A stretch of DNA of 64,000 nucleotides from Corynebacterium riegelii. GTDB taxonomy: Bacteria > Actinomycetota > Actinomycetes > Mycobacteriales > Mycobacteriaceae. This document shows positions 8,792 through 19,075 of the stretch, piece after piece. The notes below the pieces were generated by a model, which saw only the letters and a list, made by a program, of their open reading frames with translations, made no database searches and had not been told where the DNA came from. Where the stretch lies: NCBI RefSeq assembly GCF_016728505.1, contig NZ_CP068159.1, positions 2,108,001 through 2,172,000 on the forward strand, written 5' to 3'. Position numbers and translations under genes: made by a program. Position 1 is the first letter of the stretch, and the number at the start of each line of letters is the position of its first letter.

Positions 8792-10015
8792 GTGACACTA
8801 AGACCAGAGTATGAATATGTGGATAGCCCAGCGGGCTTCCACCGCGTTGCCAGGGCACTTGCCCAAGGCCGCGGCCCGTTTGCAATAGATACGGAGCGCG
8901 CATCTGCCTATCGTTTTGATGACCGGGCATTCTTGGTCCAAATCTACCGTCGAGGCGCCGGCGCCTTCCTGCTTGCACCGGAGGGCCACCGCAAACACCT
9001 CACCGCCGCCCTTGCGCCCGTAATCAACGGCGAAGAATGGATCATCCACGCCGCCGGTGAAGATTTGCAAGCCCTAGCCATGATGCAGCTACACCCCGGC
9101 ACGCTGTTTGATACTGAGCTCGCCGCACGTTTTGCGGGCTTTACGCGCCCCAACCTCGGCGCGATGGTGAAGCACTTCACCGGCGTGCACCTAGACAAGA
9201 GTCATGGCCGCGAAAACTGGTCAAAAACTCCGCTACCAAAGGCTTGGTTGGATTACGCGGCACTTGACGTGCTGTATCTCCATGATCTCGCGGAAGCACT
9301 TGCAGAGGTTCTAGACACCGCAGGGGTGCTCCCGTTTGCGGAAGCAGAGTTCGAGCACCTGATTGATACCCGCAGCCTCGAATCCCCCGTGGAGCGAAAC
9401 TGGCTTGATTTGAAGGGGATATCCACGGTGCGTACCGCCCGTGGACTGCAGTTAGTCCGCGAGTTGTTCTCAATCCGTGAACGCCGCGCGTTTGGGTCTG
9501 ACGTATCGCCGTCCATGATCATGCCGAACCAAGTGCTGATTGCTATTGGACGGGCTGAGCCCACCACCGAAGTTCAGCTTTCCCGCGTGCGGGGTTTTCC
9601 ATCCCACGACGATGCCATCACCCGTACGTGGATGAGTTACGTTGAACGCGCGTTGAGTGATGAGGAGGTCACGTGGCCGTCCCCAAGGGAACGGAGAGCG
9701 AAAGTGGCTCCCTCCCCTGTGAAGTGGAAGCGCGAATACCCTGAGAGCTGGGCCAGGGTGCAGCTGGCCAAAGAGTACATTGAGGAAGCCGCAACGGAGC
9801 TTGGAATCCCCGGAGTTAACCTGTTGTCCTCCTCCACGCTGCGCGGGGCACTGTGGAATCAATGGGAAGCATCAGGTGGGCAGATACAAGGATTAGACAC
9901 ACACGCCCTGATCCCCATACTCGTTGACGCGGGTGCGCGCCAGTGGCAGGCAGAAACCGCGGCGCCGCTAGTAGCAGCCGCACTGCACGAGCCGATCGAG
10001 ATCCCGCAGGCTTAG
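8792..10015 (+). CDS. rnd: Ribonuclease D / HRDC-domain 3'-5' exonuclease
   Basis: 407 residues. An N-terminal DEDD exonuclease fold is visible: Exo I AIDTERAS near residue 31, Exo II near ENWSKTPL with the downstream YAALDVLYLHDL Exo III motif. An HRDC-type helical domain follows (RGLQLVRELFSIRERRAFGSDVSPSMIMPNQVLIAI). The enzyme trims 3' ends of tRNA precursors and other small RNAs. In Exo I the usual DTE is present. It starts with GTG and follows the DUF3000 gene by 24 bp, probably cotranscribed. Confidence 0.9.
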   Translation: MTLRPEYEYVDSPAGFHRVARALAQGRGPFAIDTERASAYRFDDRAFLVQIYRRGAGAFLLAPEGHRKHLTAALAPVINGEEWIIHAAGEDLQALAMMQLHPGTLFDTELAARFAGFTRPNLGAMVKHFTGVHLDKSHGRENWSKTPLPKAWLDYAALDVLYLHDLAEALAEVLDTAGVLPFAEAEFEHLIDTRSLESPVERNWLDLKGISTVRTARGLQLVRELFSIRERRAFGSDVSPSMIMPNQVLIAIGRAEPTTEVQLSRVRGFPSHDDAITRTWMSYVERALSDEEVTWPSPRERRAKVAPSPVKWKREYPESWARVQLAKEYIEEAATELGIPGVNLLSSSTLRGALWNQWEASGGQIQGLDTHALIPILVDAGARQWQAETAAPLVAAALHEPIEIPQA

Positions 10016-10025
10016 CACCGCAGGC

Positions 10026-11954
10026 CTAGCAGTCCTCCAGGCCGGCCACCCACTCGCACAGCTGCTGTGCGGCGGAGACTGGATCAAGTCCGTATTGGGC
10101 CAGCAGCTCACCGCGTGAGGCATGCTCTGGGAAAATATCCGGGAATGCCAGGTGGCGCACTGGTGTGGTTACCGATGCCGCGGCCAGGGCTTCCCCAATT
10201 GCAGAGCCCACACCGCCGCGCACGATGCCGTCCTCGTAGACCACCACCATGTCGTGGTCCACGGCCAGAGATACGATGTCGGGCGAAACCGGAACCACCC
10301 AGCGCGGGTCTATAACGGTGACACGGATCCCGTCGGCGGCAAGGTCGTGGGCCACCTGCATGGCGTACTCCGCAAACGTACCAACAGCGACCAGCAGCAC
10401 GTCCACGTTGTCATCGCTGTCTTCATCTACCTCACCTGCGGGTACATGCAGCACATCGACGCCGCTATCCAAACGCTCAACGGCATCAATGTTGTCCGCC
10501 ACCGTGCCCTTCGGGAAGCGCACAAGCGTCGGGCCGTCCTCCACCGCAATCGCCTCGCGGAACGTTTCGCGCAAACGCTCCGGATCACGTGGCGCAGCGA
10601 TTCGAATGCCAGGCACGATCGAGGTCAGCGCCATATCCCAAACGCCGTTGTGGCTCGCGCCGTCAGTACCCGTTACACCTGCGCGGTCTAAGACAAGGGT
10701 GACGGGTTGGTTGAGCAACGCAACGTCCATAAGCAACTGATCAAATGCCCTGTTCAGGAACGTGGAGTACACCGCAACCACAGGGTGCATGCCGCCAAGC
10801 GCAAGACCCGCCGCAGACGCCACAGCATGTTGCTCCGCAATGCCAACGTCAAAGAAGCGGTCTGGGAACTCTTCTGCAAACGGCGCAAGGCCGGTCGGCC
10901 CCGCCATCGCCGCAGTAATTGCGACGATGTCATCGCGCTCACGGCCAGCCTTCAACAGCTCCTGGGTAAACACCGACGTCCAACCGGGGGCCGATTTGGA
11001 CAGCGACTTCCCTGTCACCGGGTCAATCACACCAGTAGAGTGCATTTGGTCTGCCTCATTGTTCACCGCAGGGGCAAAGCCGTGTCCCTTTTCCGTCAGC
11101 ACATGGATAATCAGCGGGCCGCGGTAGGTGCTGGCGTAATTAAACACGTTCAGCAAAGACTTCAAATCGTGCCCATCCACAGGGCCGACGTATTTCATGC
11201 CCAGTTCAGAGAACATCTCCGTGGGCACCACCTGGTGCTTCACGCCAGCTTTGAGTGCCTGGAGTGCGCCAAAGGTCCGCTCGCCTACCCAGCCCATAGA
11301 CTTCAGGGTCTTCTTGCCGGACTCCATCACCTCGTCATAGCCAGGCTGGATCCGAATCTGCGCAAACTGATCACGCAGCCGCGCCAGGTTCGCCGCAAAA
11401 CCACCGATGGTCGGCGAATAGGAGCGCCCATTGTCATTGACCACAATGACCACGTTGCGGTCCCCATCCGCAATATTGTTCAACGCCTCCCAGCACATAC
11501 CGCCAGTCAACGCGCCATCTCCCACCACAGCAATCACGTGGTCATCTTCTTCACCGCGCAGCTGCTTCGCCTTTGCCAACCCATCCGCGTAAGACAAGGA
11601 TGCAGACGCGTGAGAAGACTCCGTCCAGTCATGCTCTGATTCCGCGCGTGAGGTGTAGCCGGACAGGCCGCCGCGCTGGCGCAACGTATCAAACTGTCCC
11701 GCACGCCCAGTCAGGATCTTGTGCACATACGACTGATGCGACGTGTCAAAAATGAACGGATCCTGCGGTGAGTTAAACACTCGGTGCAGAGCAATCGTCA
11801 ACTCAACCACGCCCAGGTTTGGGCCCAGGTGACCACCAGTAGCGGACACCTTTTCAATCAAAAGTTGGCGAATCTCATCCGCAAGCTGGCTCAACTCTTC
11901 CTGCGACAGCCCCTTAAGGTCTGCCGGCGAAGCGATTGTCTCGAGCAGTCTCAC
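10026..11954 (-). CDS. dxs: 1-deoxy-D-xylulose-5-phosphate synthase
   Basis: 642 residues, full length. First enzyme of the MEP isoprenoid pathway: pyruvate plus glyceraldehyde 3-phosphate gives DXP with thiamine diphosphate. The thiamine-diphosphate motif is [16 protein letters not shown]...NDN. The transketolase-like catalytic segment with [14 protein letters not shown] and the C-terminal [15 protein letters not shown] are intact. It converges with rnd across only 10 bp. It supplies precursors for the polyprenyl carriers used by enzymes such as AftC. Confidence 0.97.
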   Translation of the reverse strand: MRLLETIASPADLKGLSQEELSQLADEIRQLLIEKVSATGGHLGPNLGVVELTIALHRVFNSPQDPFIFDTSHQSYVHKILTGRAGQFDTLRQRGGLSGYTSRAESEHDWTESSHASASLSYADGLAKAKQLRGEEDDHVIAVVGDGALTGGMCWEALNNIADGDRNVVIVVNDNGRSYSPTIGGFAANLARLRDQFAQIRIQPGYDEVMESGKKTLKSMGWVGERTFGALQALKAGVKHQVVPTEMFSELGMKYVGPVDGHDLKSLLNVFNYASTYRGPLIIHVLTEKGHGFAPAVNNEADQMHSTGVIDPVTGKSLSKSAPGWTSVFTQELLKAGRERDDIVAITAAMAGPTGLAPFAEEFPDRFFDVGIAEQHAVASAAGLALGGMHPVVAVYSTFLNRAFDQLLMDVALLNQPVTLVLDRAGVTGTDGASHNGVWDMALTSIVPGIRIAAPRDPERLRETFREAIAVEDGPTLVRFPKGTVADNIDAVERLDSGVDVLHVPAGEVDEDSDDNVDVLLVAVGTFAEYAMQVAHDLAADGIRVTVIDPRWVVPVSPDIVSLAVDHDMVVVYEDGIVRGGVGSAIGEALAAASVTTPVRHLAFPDIFPEHASRGELLAQYGLDPVSAAQQLCEWVAGLEDC

Positions 11955-12032
11955 GGTTGATGTGCACTCCTATCGGTTACTAACTTCCCCGCAATCTTAC
12001 ACGCGGCGGCTAAGGCAAAGAATCGTTTGGGC

Positions 12033-13244
12033 TTAGCGCGGTTCAAGTACTGCGATCGTTTCAAAGTGGTGCGTATTCGGAAACGCATCGATCAAGCCGA
12101 GCCGCTTGACTTCGTAGCCGCCTTCGCGCCACGCTGCAACGTCACGAGCAAAGGTCGCCGGGTCACACCCAATGTGAATGACCCGCTCCGGAGCCTTCGC
12201 CGCGATCGCAGCCACCACCTGTGCGCCCGCACCGGTTCGCGGCGGGTCAAGCACTACAAGCCCTGGGGCTTCAAGCTTATCGACGCCCCGCTCAACCCTC
12301 TCAGCCACAACCCGCACATCAATGCCGTCTAGTGCTGGCTGCGTACGCGATGTTGCTGCTGGCGAGTAATCCACCGAAATTACGCTCGCACCGCCAGTCG
12401 CCGCATGGATAGCAGGTACAAACGCGCCGACACCGCCGTAGAGATCCCACGCCACGTCCGACTTGTAGGTGCCTTTACCCCACTGCTCGATGACTCTGGC
12501 GTAAGCGTTCGGCGCAGCTGTGTGCGCCTGCCAGAAGGCGGTTGCAGGAAACTGAAAGGTCGAAGACCCGTAACCTGCCTCAATGCGCTGCGTGACCTCA
12601 CCGGATCCCTCGACCACGGTGTTAATGTGTTCCACCCTTTTGCCCCGCATAGCGCGAGTGGTCTGCACAATATGGCGAGCACCGGTGCTGTCCATAACAG
12701 CAACAACCTCGCTACCCGGGCTAAAACTCGGCAACGAATCCATAAGCCCCACAACCGGCTGCGTACACGTAGCGGAGGTAACAACCTCAGTCGAGCGGGC
12801 CTTGCGCACCCCGGCGCGGCCGTGGCCGTCCACGCCTAAGCGCACTCGGGTGCGCCAATGCGTCGACGGCGGAAGGCTCACTGCCTCAATCGGCAGTTCC
12901 TCTGCGTTTGCCGTTTGCGCGAGTGCGCGCAGCTGACCACGCAAAATCTCTGTTTTGAGTCCAAGCTGCGCTTCTGGGGCAATGTGGCTGAAGTCGCAAC
13001 AGCCAGCACCAGCAGCGGCTGCCGGGCACGTGTGCGCCACGCGCATCTCAGACGGCGTGCGTACCTCCACCAGTTCTGCGCGCGCCCAGCGCTTCTTGGA
13101 CTTCGTAATACGAGCCTCAACGGTGTCGCCGGGGATGGTGCCGGCGATGAAGACCACGCGACCGTCTTCAAGCTGGGCGATGCCCTCGCCACCATGGGCC
13201 ATACGTGTCACCGTGACGGTGACGTGTTGCGCTTCAGCCACCAC
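12033..13244 (-). CDS. TrmA/RlmCD-family RNA (uracil-C5) methyltransferase
   Basis: 403 residues. An N-terminal TRAM RNA-binding domain (MAHGGEGIAQLEDGRVVFIAGTIPGDTVEARI) is followed by a SAM-dependent methyltransferase domain with DLYGGVGAFVPAI, VLDPPRTGAG and the catalytic-Cys motif HIGCDPATFARD. A cysteine cluster C-x8-CC near residue 73 resembles, but does not fully match, the Fe-S motif of RlmD-type enzymes. Whether it methylates tRNA U54 or 23S rRNA cannot be decided from sequence alone. Its GTG/ATG start abuts the stop of the DUF3710 gene, so they are one operon. Confidence 0.9.
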   Translation of the reverse strand: MVAEAQHVTVTVTRMAHGGEGIAQLEDGRVVFIAGTIPGDTVEARITKSKKRWARAELVEVRTPSEMRVAHTCPAAAAGAGCCDFSHIAPEAQLGLKTEILRGQLRALAQTANAEELPIEAVSLPPSTHWRTRVRLGVDGHGRAGVRKARSTEVVTSATCTQPVVGLMDSLPSFSPGSEVVAVMDSTGARHIVQTTRAMRGKRVEHINTVVEGSGEVTQRIEAGYGSSTFQFPATAFWQAHTAAPNAYARVIEQWGKGTYKSDVAWDLYGGVGAFVPAIHAATGGASVISVDYSPAATSRTQPALDGIDVRVVAERVERGVDKLEAPGLVVLDPPRTGAGAQVVAAIAAKAPERVIHIGCDPATFARDVAAWREGGYEVKRLGLIDAFPNTHHFETIAVLEPR

Positions 13245-14161
13245 TAGTCGTTCTTGCGGCTAGCTTCGCTCTGCTCCAGAATCTGGCGCAGCGCATCCGA
13301 CAAAGCATTCGGGCTCGGGGTTGCCGGAGCATCACCCGTAGTACCCGCAGCCTGGCCCTGCGCCTGAGCGGCACGAGCCTGAACTGCCTGCTGTACCTGG
13401 GCTGCCAACTGCTGCGGCAAAGTCACCGGAAGCGAGTTGCCGGAAAGGATTGCGTCCTGGCCACGGTAGATAAAGGAACGCGCGACAACCTCGCGGCCAA
13501 GTTGTGCGAGCTGCTCCTCGCGGCCAGTTGGCGCAGCAAGCGTCACACGGTAGAGCCAACGTGGGCCTTCCACACCAATAATGCGGATCAGGCCGTTGGT
13601 GCCCTCCCCAACAACCTCACGCCCCCACGGGCCCTCCTCAAAGTGCATTGGCATGCCCTCAGAACGCATCCCCTCACCGATCTCTTCGGAGGATTCCTCC
13701 CACAGACCACCGGTGCGCGGGGCTGCAAACGCCACTGGAGTCAGACGGCCAAACTCAGTAACAATGTGGACCATCTTCGGGCCCTGCTCCCCCATCTCAA
13801 CCTGGACCTGAGAGCCCTTCGGCATCGGGATACGGACAGAACCAAGGTTCAGCGTTACATCCGAGAAATCAGTGAAGTCAAAGTCTTCGATCTCAACCGA
13901 ATCACCGTCAAACGGGCCGGTGGAGCCACCAACTGGGTCGTAGTTTTCAATCTTGGTGGTGCCAGGAGCCTGAGCAACCGCCGCACCGGTGGCTGCCGGC
14001 GTCTCAGCCTCCGGCTGGGCTGCAGCCGACGAGACGTCTGTGTCCTCAGAGGTTGCTACAGCAGCATCTTCAGTCGTGGTCTCCTTGATCGACTGCTGCG
14101 CATCTTGCTCCTGCTTTGCCTTCTTTTTCTTACCAAACGGCCAAATCGCCATGGTTTTCAT
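13244..14161 (-). CDS. DUF3710 family protein
   Basis: 305 residues, actinobacterial family of unknown function that commonly lies beside dut. It has a basic N-terminus (WPFGKKKKAKQ), an Ala/Thr/Glu-rich linker to about residue 80, the conserved DUF3710 core from YDPVGGSTGPFDGDSVE, and an Ala/Gln-rich low-complexity tail. No signal peptide. Two starts are possible, 14161 (GGAG very close) and 14152 (MAIWPFGKKKK, better spacing); the longer is given. Confidence 0.88.
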   Translation of the reverse strand: MKTMAIWPFGKKKKAKQEQDAQQSIKETTTEDAAVATSEDTDVSSAAAQPEAETPAATGAAVAQAPGTTKIENYDPVGGSTGPFDGDSVEIEDFDFTDFSDVTLNLGSVRIPMPKGSQVQVEMGEQGPKMVHIVTEFGRLTPVAFAAPRTGGLWEESSEEIGEGMRSEGMPMHFEEGPWGREVVGEGTNGLIRIIGVEGPRWLYRVTLAAPTGREEQLAQLGREVVARSFIYRGQDAILSGNSLPVTLPQQLAAQVQQAVQARAAQAQGQAAGTTGDAPATPSPNALSDALRQILEQSEASRKND

Positions 14162-14191
14162 GCTCCTTCACGTGTTGCTTCTCAGCTGACT

Positions 14192-14653
14192 TTAGTGGGT
14201 GCCGGTAGAACCGTAACCGCCCGCACCGCGCTCTGTGTCATCCAGTTCATCCACTTCAACAAAATCAACCAGCTCCACTTTCTGCACCACCAACTGGGCA
14301 ATGCGCATCCCGCGGGTGATCTCAATCGGGGTGGTTGTATCCGTGTTCAACAAGCACACCTTCAGCTCACCACGGTACTGCGCATCCACAGTGCCGGGGG
14401 CGTTCACAATGGTCAGACCCTGTTTTGCCGCAAGTCCAGAACGGGGATGGATCAACCCAACGGTGCCCATTGGCAACGCAACAGCAATGCCTGTGGAAAC
14501 CAGCGCACGCTGCCCTGGCTGCAACGTAATGTCTTCAGCGGAGTGAAGGTCTGCGCCGGCATCGCCAGCATGCGCACGAAACGGCATTGGGATGTCCGGG
14601 TCGAGGCGCTTCACGCGCAAGGGGGGAAGGTCAGTCAGTACTAATTCGCTCAC
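14192..14653 (-). CDS. dut: dUTP diphosphatase
   Basis: 153 residues from GTG 14653. Trimeric dUTPase that hydrolyses dUTP to dUMP. Motifs are visible in order: [14 protein letters not shown] (I), [30 protein letters not shown] (II-III, including the catalytic Asp), [13 protein letters not shown] (IV) and the C-terminal flexible arm [12 protein letters not shown] (V). The reading frame is open further upstream but those residues precede the family's usual start and overlap the divergent DUF3093 gene. Confidence 0.96.
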   Translation of the reverse strand: MSELVLTDLPPLRVKRLDPDIPMPFRAHAGDAGADLHSAEDITLQPGQRALVSTGIAVALPMGTVGLIHPRSGLAAKQGLTIVNAPGTVDAQYRGELKVCLLNTDTTTPIEITRGMRIAQLVVQKVELVDFVEVDELDDTERGAGGYGSTGTH

Positions 14654-14680
14654 CCAGCCAACCCTACTAAGGTTTGATGG

Positions 14681-15193
14681 GTGACCGACAACAACGTTTC
14701 CCCGAACGCTTCCCCGCAAGTGCTCTACACGGAGCGCCAGTGGGTCCCTTGGTACTGGTGGGCCACCGGTTTAGGGTTGACGCTGCTGCTGGCGGGCCAA
14801 TTTGGACTCAACCGCAATATCTGGTGGTTCATCATCCCGCTCATCCTCATCGGGGCGATGGTGCTGTGGTTCCTCATTTGGCTGTCAAAGACAGTGGTCC
14901 AAGTAGAAATGGACGCAGATGGCACACGCTGGCTCATCGTCGAAGACGCGAACCTGCCAGCAAACGTAGTAACGCGTTCAACCGTGGTGCCGGCATCTGC
15001 GCGCCAGAACGCACTTGGCCGTCAGCTTGACCCAGCCGCGTTCCTGGTGTCCCACACCTGGGTTCCGGAACACGTCCTACTCGTGCTCGATGATCCAGAA
15101 GATCCCACCCCGTACTGGATGATTGCCACCCGCAACCCGGAACGAGTACTGGAAACGTTCCTGCCCGAACAGGCAGCGGCCGCCCACCCCTAG
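14681..15193 (+). CDS. DUF3093 family membrane protein
   Basis: 170 residues, starting with GTG. Two closely spaced hydrophobic helices near residues 24-45 and 48-70 are followed by a soluble domain with [23 protein letters not shown] and HPAAFLVS-like segments, matching DUF3093 proteins found next to dut in corynebacteria and mycobacteria. Function unknown. It is divergent from dut with 27 bp between starts. Confidence 0.85.
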   Translation: MTDNNVSPNASPQVLYTERQWVPWYWWATGLGLTLLLAGQFGLNRNIWWFIIPLILIGAMVLWFLIWLSKTVVQVEMDADGTRWLIVEDANLPANVVTRSTVVPASARQNALGRQLDPAAFLVSHTWVPEHVLLVLDDPEDPTPYWMIATRNPERVLETFLPEQAAAAHP

Positions 15194-15225
15194 CGGCCAG
15201 ACCGCGTAATTAGCCGCAGTCAGTT

Positions 15226-15519
15226 CTACTCACAGTCCAGGCAGATCATGGCGCCGTTCGGCTCCTCGTATGCAAGGCGCTTGCGCTTTTGCACTAAGAA
15301 GCAGGACGAGCACGTGAACTCGTCATCCTGACGCGGCTTGACCTCAACGTTGAGCTCCTCACCGGAAATCTCCTGTGCGGGCAGTTCAAACGCTTCGACG
15401 ATTTCACCGTCATCATCCATGCTGCTGCCAGCAACTTCCGCGGCTTTCAGGCCTTCGAGAGAGTCGGTCTCGATGTCGTCGTCCATCCGGCGGCGCGGCG
15501 CATCGTAGTCGGTAGCCAT
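15226..15519 (-). CDS. DUF4193 family zinc-ribbon-like protein
   Basis: 97 residues: an acidic N-terminus (MATDYDAPRRRMDDDIETD) and a C-terminal CSSC...CLDC arrangement that would form a small zinc ribbon. This matches DUF4193, a highly conserved actinobacterial family of unknown function. An AGGAG ribosome site precedes the ATG. The 127 bp upstream contain a GC-rich hairpin but no promoter I can assign. Confidence 0.9.
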   Translation of the reverse strand: MATDYDAPRRRMDDDIETDSLEGLKAAEVAGSSMDDDGEIVEAFELPAQEISGEELNVEVKPRQDDEFTCSSCFLVQKRKRLAYEEPNGAMICLDCE

Positions 15520-15646
15520 GGTGTGATTCCTCCAGCTGTGTTACGTGTTTACGGGCCTCCGAGAGGGCCCGGTATCAGCGGAATACTAAAACACACAAGC
15601 ATTTCTGTCATCAAAGCTGGTAAATAGGGGTAACGGGGGTAATTTA

Positions 15647-16507
15647 TTATCCCTCCATTGGTTGTGTAGCACCGCTGGATTCCAGGAGGTCTACAAAGCT
15701 ATCCCACACACGCGGCGCAGCGGCAATCACCGGTGCCCCAATCGCCCCTTGATCCTCCAGGCCAGGGTGCTGGATTGTTGCTCCTGCTTCAGCCGCGATC
15801 ACAGCTCCTGCAGCGTAGTCCCATGGATGTGTGCCGTGCTCGTAGTAGGCATCCACCCTCCCCTCTGCAAGATGGCATAGGTCCAATGCGGCGGAGCCGA
15901 AACGGCGAATGTCGCGCACGCGCGGCAAGATCCGCTGCAACAACACTGCCTGCTTTGCACGCCAAGCAGAGTCGTAGGCAAAGCCGGTAGCTACAAGCGA
16001 GGTCGCCGTGTCATCCGCACGGGAAGCTCGAAGCTGCACCGTCTCACCCTCACGCTCAACCCACGCCCCTGCCCCGGCTGCTGCGAAGTAGCAATCGCCG
16101 TTGGCAACGTTTACTACGCATCCGGCGACAAACTGGCCGTTAATCGCCGCCCCCACTGACACGGCATAGGCAGGAAGGCCGTAGAGGAAGTTCACGGTGC
16201 CGTCGATAGGGTCGACGACCCAACTCACGCCCGTGCTTCCCGCAACGTTTGCACCTTCCTCACCAACAATCCCATCGTCTGGCCGAAGCTGCCGAAGCTG
16301 GCGCACAATCTGGGCTTCGGATGCCTTATCCACTGCCGTAACTGGGTCTACTGCGGAGGATTTGGTTGAGGTGACCTGCGCAATCGAGCCGTGGCGCGAA
16401 AGGAAGTCACGCTGGTGGGCCACGAGTGCGGCCGCCTCACGAGCAAGCTGCACACAGAGGTCTTTGAGTTCTTCGGGGCTTGGGGTCGTGCTCTGGGTCT
16501 TAGGCAT
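15647..16507 (-). CDS. Inositol monophosphatase family protein
   Basis: 286 residues. The metal-dependent phosphatase signature is clear: VGEEGAN near residue 95, the metal-binding [17 protein letters not shown], and the C-terminal [17 protein letters not shown]. Known roles of the family in actinobacteria include dephosphorylation of inositol phosphate, histidinol phosphate or nucleotide substrates. The position beside ppgK and sigA resembles suhB/impA loci. ATG 16507 is chosen because upstream residues are not conserved-looking and approach the divergent ppgK promoter region. Confidence 0.92.
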   Translation of the reverse strand: MPKTQSTTPSPEELKDLCVQLAREAAALVAHQRDFLSRHGSIAQVTSTKSSAVDPVTAVDKASEAQIVRQLRQLRPDDGIVGEEGANVAGSTGVSWVVDPIDGTVNFLYGLPAYAVSVGAAINGQFVAGCVVNVANGDCYFAAAGAGAWVEREGETVQLRASRADDTATSLVATGFAYDSAWRAKQAVLLQRILPRVRDIRRFGSAALDLCHLAEGRVDAYYEHGTHPWDYAAGAVIAAEAGATIQHPGLEDQGAIGAPVIAAAPRVWDSFVDLLESSGATQPMEG

Positions 16508-16562
16508 GGCCCCATCGTGCCAGAGGTGCAAGCAGCGCCGCGGTGGCGATAGACTCGCCGGT

Positions 16563-17321
16563 ATGACAACTTCCAACTTAGGCGTGGGTATTGACGTCGG
16601 CGGTTCCGGTATCAAAGGTGCAATTGTTGATTTGGATACGGGTGAGTTCGTATCTGAGCGCGTGAAAATTGCCACCCCGAAACCGGCCACGCCCCAGGCA
16701 GTTGGTGAAGTGGTTGCAGAGGTCGTGCGTCAGCTCGAGTGGGACGGCCCAGTTGGCGTTGCGTTGCCAAGCGTGATCAAAAATCAGGTCGCGGTGACTG
16801 CTGCCAATATCGATAAAGCGTGGATTGGTACCAATTGCCACGACCTTTTGGCCACACACTTGCCTGGCCGGGAGCTCTCCATTCTTAATGACGCAGATGC
16901 GGCCGGCCTTGCCGAAGTCGCTTTTGGCGAGGAGCAGGCCAAGCAAAACGGTGCTATCTTCCTCACGTTTGGCACTGGCATCGGCTCGGCATTTTTCGCG
17001 GACGGCAAGCTGTTTCCAAATACCGAATTGGGCCATCTGCTTATCGACGGAGTGGAGGCCGAACACCTCGCGTCCTCCGCAGTCAAAGACAACGAGGACC
17101 TGAGTTTCAAGGACTGGGCTAAACGCGTAGATACGGTGCTGCACGAGTTTGATCGCCTGTTCAACCCGAGCGCGTTCATTGTTGGCGGGGGTATTTCCCG
17201 CAAGGCTGACAAGTGGGTGCCGCGTCTGACGGTGGATGTGCCGGTCATTCCGGCGAAGCTTCGCAACCGTGCAGGTATTGTGGGCGCCGCGATGGCGGCG
17301 TATGAACACGTCAAGCCATAA
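16563..17321 (+). CDS. ppgK: Polyphosphate glucokinase
   Basis: 252 residues of the ROK/PPGK family. It phosphorylates glucose using polyphosphate or ATP. The phosphate-binding [15 protein letters not shown] is at the N-terminus, the catalytic region [15 protein letters not shown] near residue 110, and [15 protein letters not shown] near residue 133. The length matches corynebacterial PpgK and the gene lies directly upstream of sigA, as in relatives. ATG 16563 is 55 bp from the divergent phosphatase start. Confidence 0.94.
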   Translation: MTTSNLGVGIDVGGSGIKGAIVDLDTGEFVSERVKIATPKPATPQAVGEVVAEVVRQLEWDGPVGVALPSVIKNQVAVTAANIDKAWIGTNCHDLLATHLPGRELSILNDADAAGLAEVAFGEEQAKQNGAIFLTFGTGIGSAFFADGKLFPNTELGHLLIDGVEAEHLASSAVKDNEDLSFKDWAKRVDTVLHEFDRLFNPSAFIVGGGISRKADKWVPRLTVDVPVIPAKLRNRAGIVGAAMAAYEHVKP

Positions 17322-17433
17322 CATGATTTGACGCTCTGCGCGGCGGGTCGGTGGAATATTATTTCTCGTCCGCTGTTACTATGGGCGTTCTGAATAGCGG
17401 GACCGTATTTGTTCAATAGGCGAAAGGGCGTAC

Positions 17434-18951
17434 GTGGTAGCCAGGAAAGCTTCGGGCACTAATTCCGTCAATGACGCGGATGTGACTGCCTCCGGCGGCG
17501 ACTCTGACAGCGCGGCTGGTAAGGCAGCAGCTAAGCCCGCCCGGAAAACTGCCAAGAAGACGGCGAAAAAGACGGCCAAGAAGACCGCGAAGAAAACCGC
17601 CAAAAAGGCTGTGAAGAAGACGGCGAAGAAGACCGCCAAGAAAACGGTCAAGAAGACTGCGAAGAAGGCAGTAAAGAAGACCACGCGTAAGGCGGCGGTA
17701 AAAGCTGCAGTTGATGAGGCACTTGAGTCAACTGATACTGAGCTGAACCTTGACAATGACGAGGTTGATGCGGAGGACGACGGCCGCGATATTGACTACG
17801 ATCCTGATCTTCTTGATGAAGACGATGAGGATGACTTTGGCGAAGGTCTCGATGAAGACGACGTAGACGAAGACGACGTCGATGAAGATGATGTCGAACG
17901 CGATGAGGACGAAGAGGACGAAGAGGACGAGGAAGAAGACTCGGGCGCCTCTGTCTGGGACATCGAGGAGTCTGCTGCCCTACGCCAGGCGCGCAAGGAC
18001 GCACAGCTGACTGCTTCCGCTGACTCTGTTCGCGCATACCTCAAGCAAATTGGCAAGGTTGCTCTGCTGGACGCTGAGCAGGAGGTGTCTCTGGCTAAGC
18101 GCATTGAGGCAGGTCTTTATGCCCAGTACCGCTTGGATGAGATGACCCGTGCAGCGGAAGAGGGAGATGCAGAGGCAAAGCTCACCCCCACCGTGAAGCG
18201 CGATCTGCGTGCTGTTGCTCGTGATGGACGCAAGGCAAAGAATCACCTCCTTGAGGCGAACCTTCGCCTGGTTGTGTCCCTTGCTAAGCGCTACACCGGC
18301 CGCGGTATGGCTTTCCTTGACTTGATCCAGGAAGGCAACCTGGGCTTGATTCGCGCTGTGGAGAAGTTCGACTACTCCAAGGGCTACAAGTTCTCCACCT
18401 ACGCAACGTGGTGGATCCGCCAGGCCATTACCCGTGCCATGGCCGATCAGGCACGCACCATCCGTATTCCGGTGCACATGGTCGAGGTAATTAACAAGCT
18501 TGGCCGCATCCAGCGTGAACTGCTGCAGGATCTTGGCCGTGAACCGACGCCGCTTGAACTGGCGAAGGAAATGGACATCACCGAAGAAAAGGTCCTTGAG
18601 ATCCAGCAGTATGCTCGTGAGCCGATCTCGCTTGACCAGACGATTGGTGATGAGGGCGATAGCCAGCTCGGTGACTTCATCGAGGACTCCGAGGCGGTTG
18701 TCGCGGTGGACGCGGTGTCCTTTACTCTGCTCCAGGATCAGCTGCAGGATGTGCTGCACACCCTGTCCGAGCGTGAGGCCGGCGTGGTTCGTTTGCGCTT
18801 CGGTCTTACCGACGGCATGCCGCGCACCCTCGACGAAATCGGCCAAGTCTACGGTGTTACCCGTGAGCGTATCCGCCAGATCGAATCCAAGACGATGTCG
18901 AAGCTGCGCCACCCGTCGCGCTCCCAGGTGCTGCGCGACTACCTGGACTAA
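17434..18951 (+). CDS. sigA: Primary sigma factor SigA (group 1 sigma-70)
   Basis: 505 residues, starting with GTG after AAAGGG. Housekeeping sigma subunit of RNA polymerase. From about residue 190 the standard domains are intact: region 1.2 ([12 protein letters not shown]), region 2 with [13 protein letters not shown], region 3, and region 4 with the helix-turn-helix [22 protein letters not shown]. The N-terminal extension is unusual. Residues about 27-95 are an Ala/Lys tract built on KKTA units and 105-170 are almost all Asp/Glu. A strong palindromic terminator follows. Confidence 0.98.
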   Translation: MVARKASGTNSVNDADVTASGGDSDSAAGKAAAKPARKTAKKTAKKTAKKTAKKTAKKAVKKTAKKTAKKTVKKTAKKAVKKTTRKAAVKAAVDEALESTDTELNLDNDEVDAEDDGRDIDYDPDLLDEDDEDDFGEGLDEDDVDEDDVDEDDVERDEDEEDEEDEEEDSGASVWDIEESAALRQARKDAQLTASADSVRAYLKQIGKVALLDAEQEVSLAKRIEAGLYAQYRLDEMTRAAEEGDAEAKLTPTVKRDLRAVARDGRKAKNHLLEANLRLVVSLAKRYTGRGMAFLDLIQEGNLGLIRAVEKFDYSKGYKFSTYATWWIRQAITRAMADQARTIRIPVHMVEVINKLGRIQRELLQDLGREPTPLELAKEMDITEEKVLEIQQYAREPISLDQTIGDEGDSQLGDFIEDSEAVVAVDAVSFTLLQDQLQDVLHTLSEREAGVVRLRFGLTDGMPRTLDEIGQVYGVTRERIRQIESKTMSKLRHPSRSQVLRDYLD

Positions 18952-18990
18952 GGACAAAGGACAAAGGACTAGGTAGGACCGCACTGGCGC

Positions 18991-19028
18991 AAAGCTAAAG
19001 CCCGAGCAATTGCTCGGGCTTTAGCTTT
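18991..19028. terminator. Perfect 38-bp palindromic terminator after sigA
   Basis: Perfect inverted repeat centred on AATT, with 19-nt arms starting AAAGCTAAAGCCCGAGCAA. It ends in a T-rich stretch. Because it is symmetrical it can also terminate the converging DUF4190 gene, whose stop lies 48 bp away. Confidence 0.9.
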
Positions 19029-19075
19029 CTAGCTTTAGTGCTGGCAAACCGTCGGCAGCGGGTTCTACTTTCAGG

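Noticed and set aside
17540..17700. Repeated AAGAC/CGCC units considered as a CRISPR or other DNA repeat array
   Set aside because: The units are in frame with sigA and encode the KKTA protein repeat; there are no spacers.
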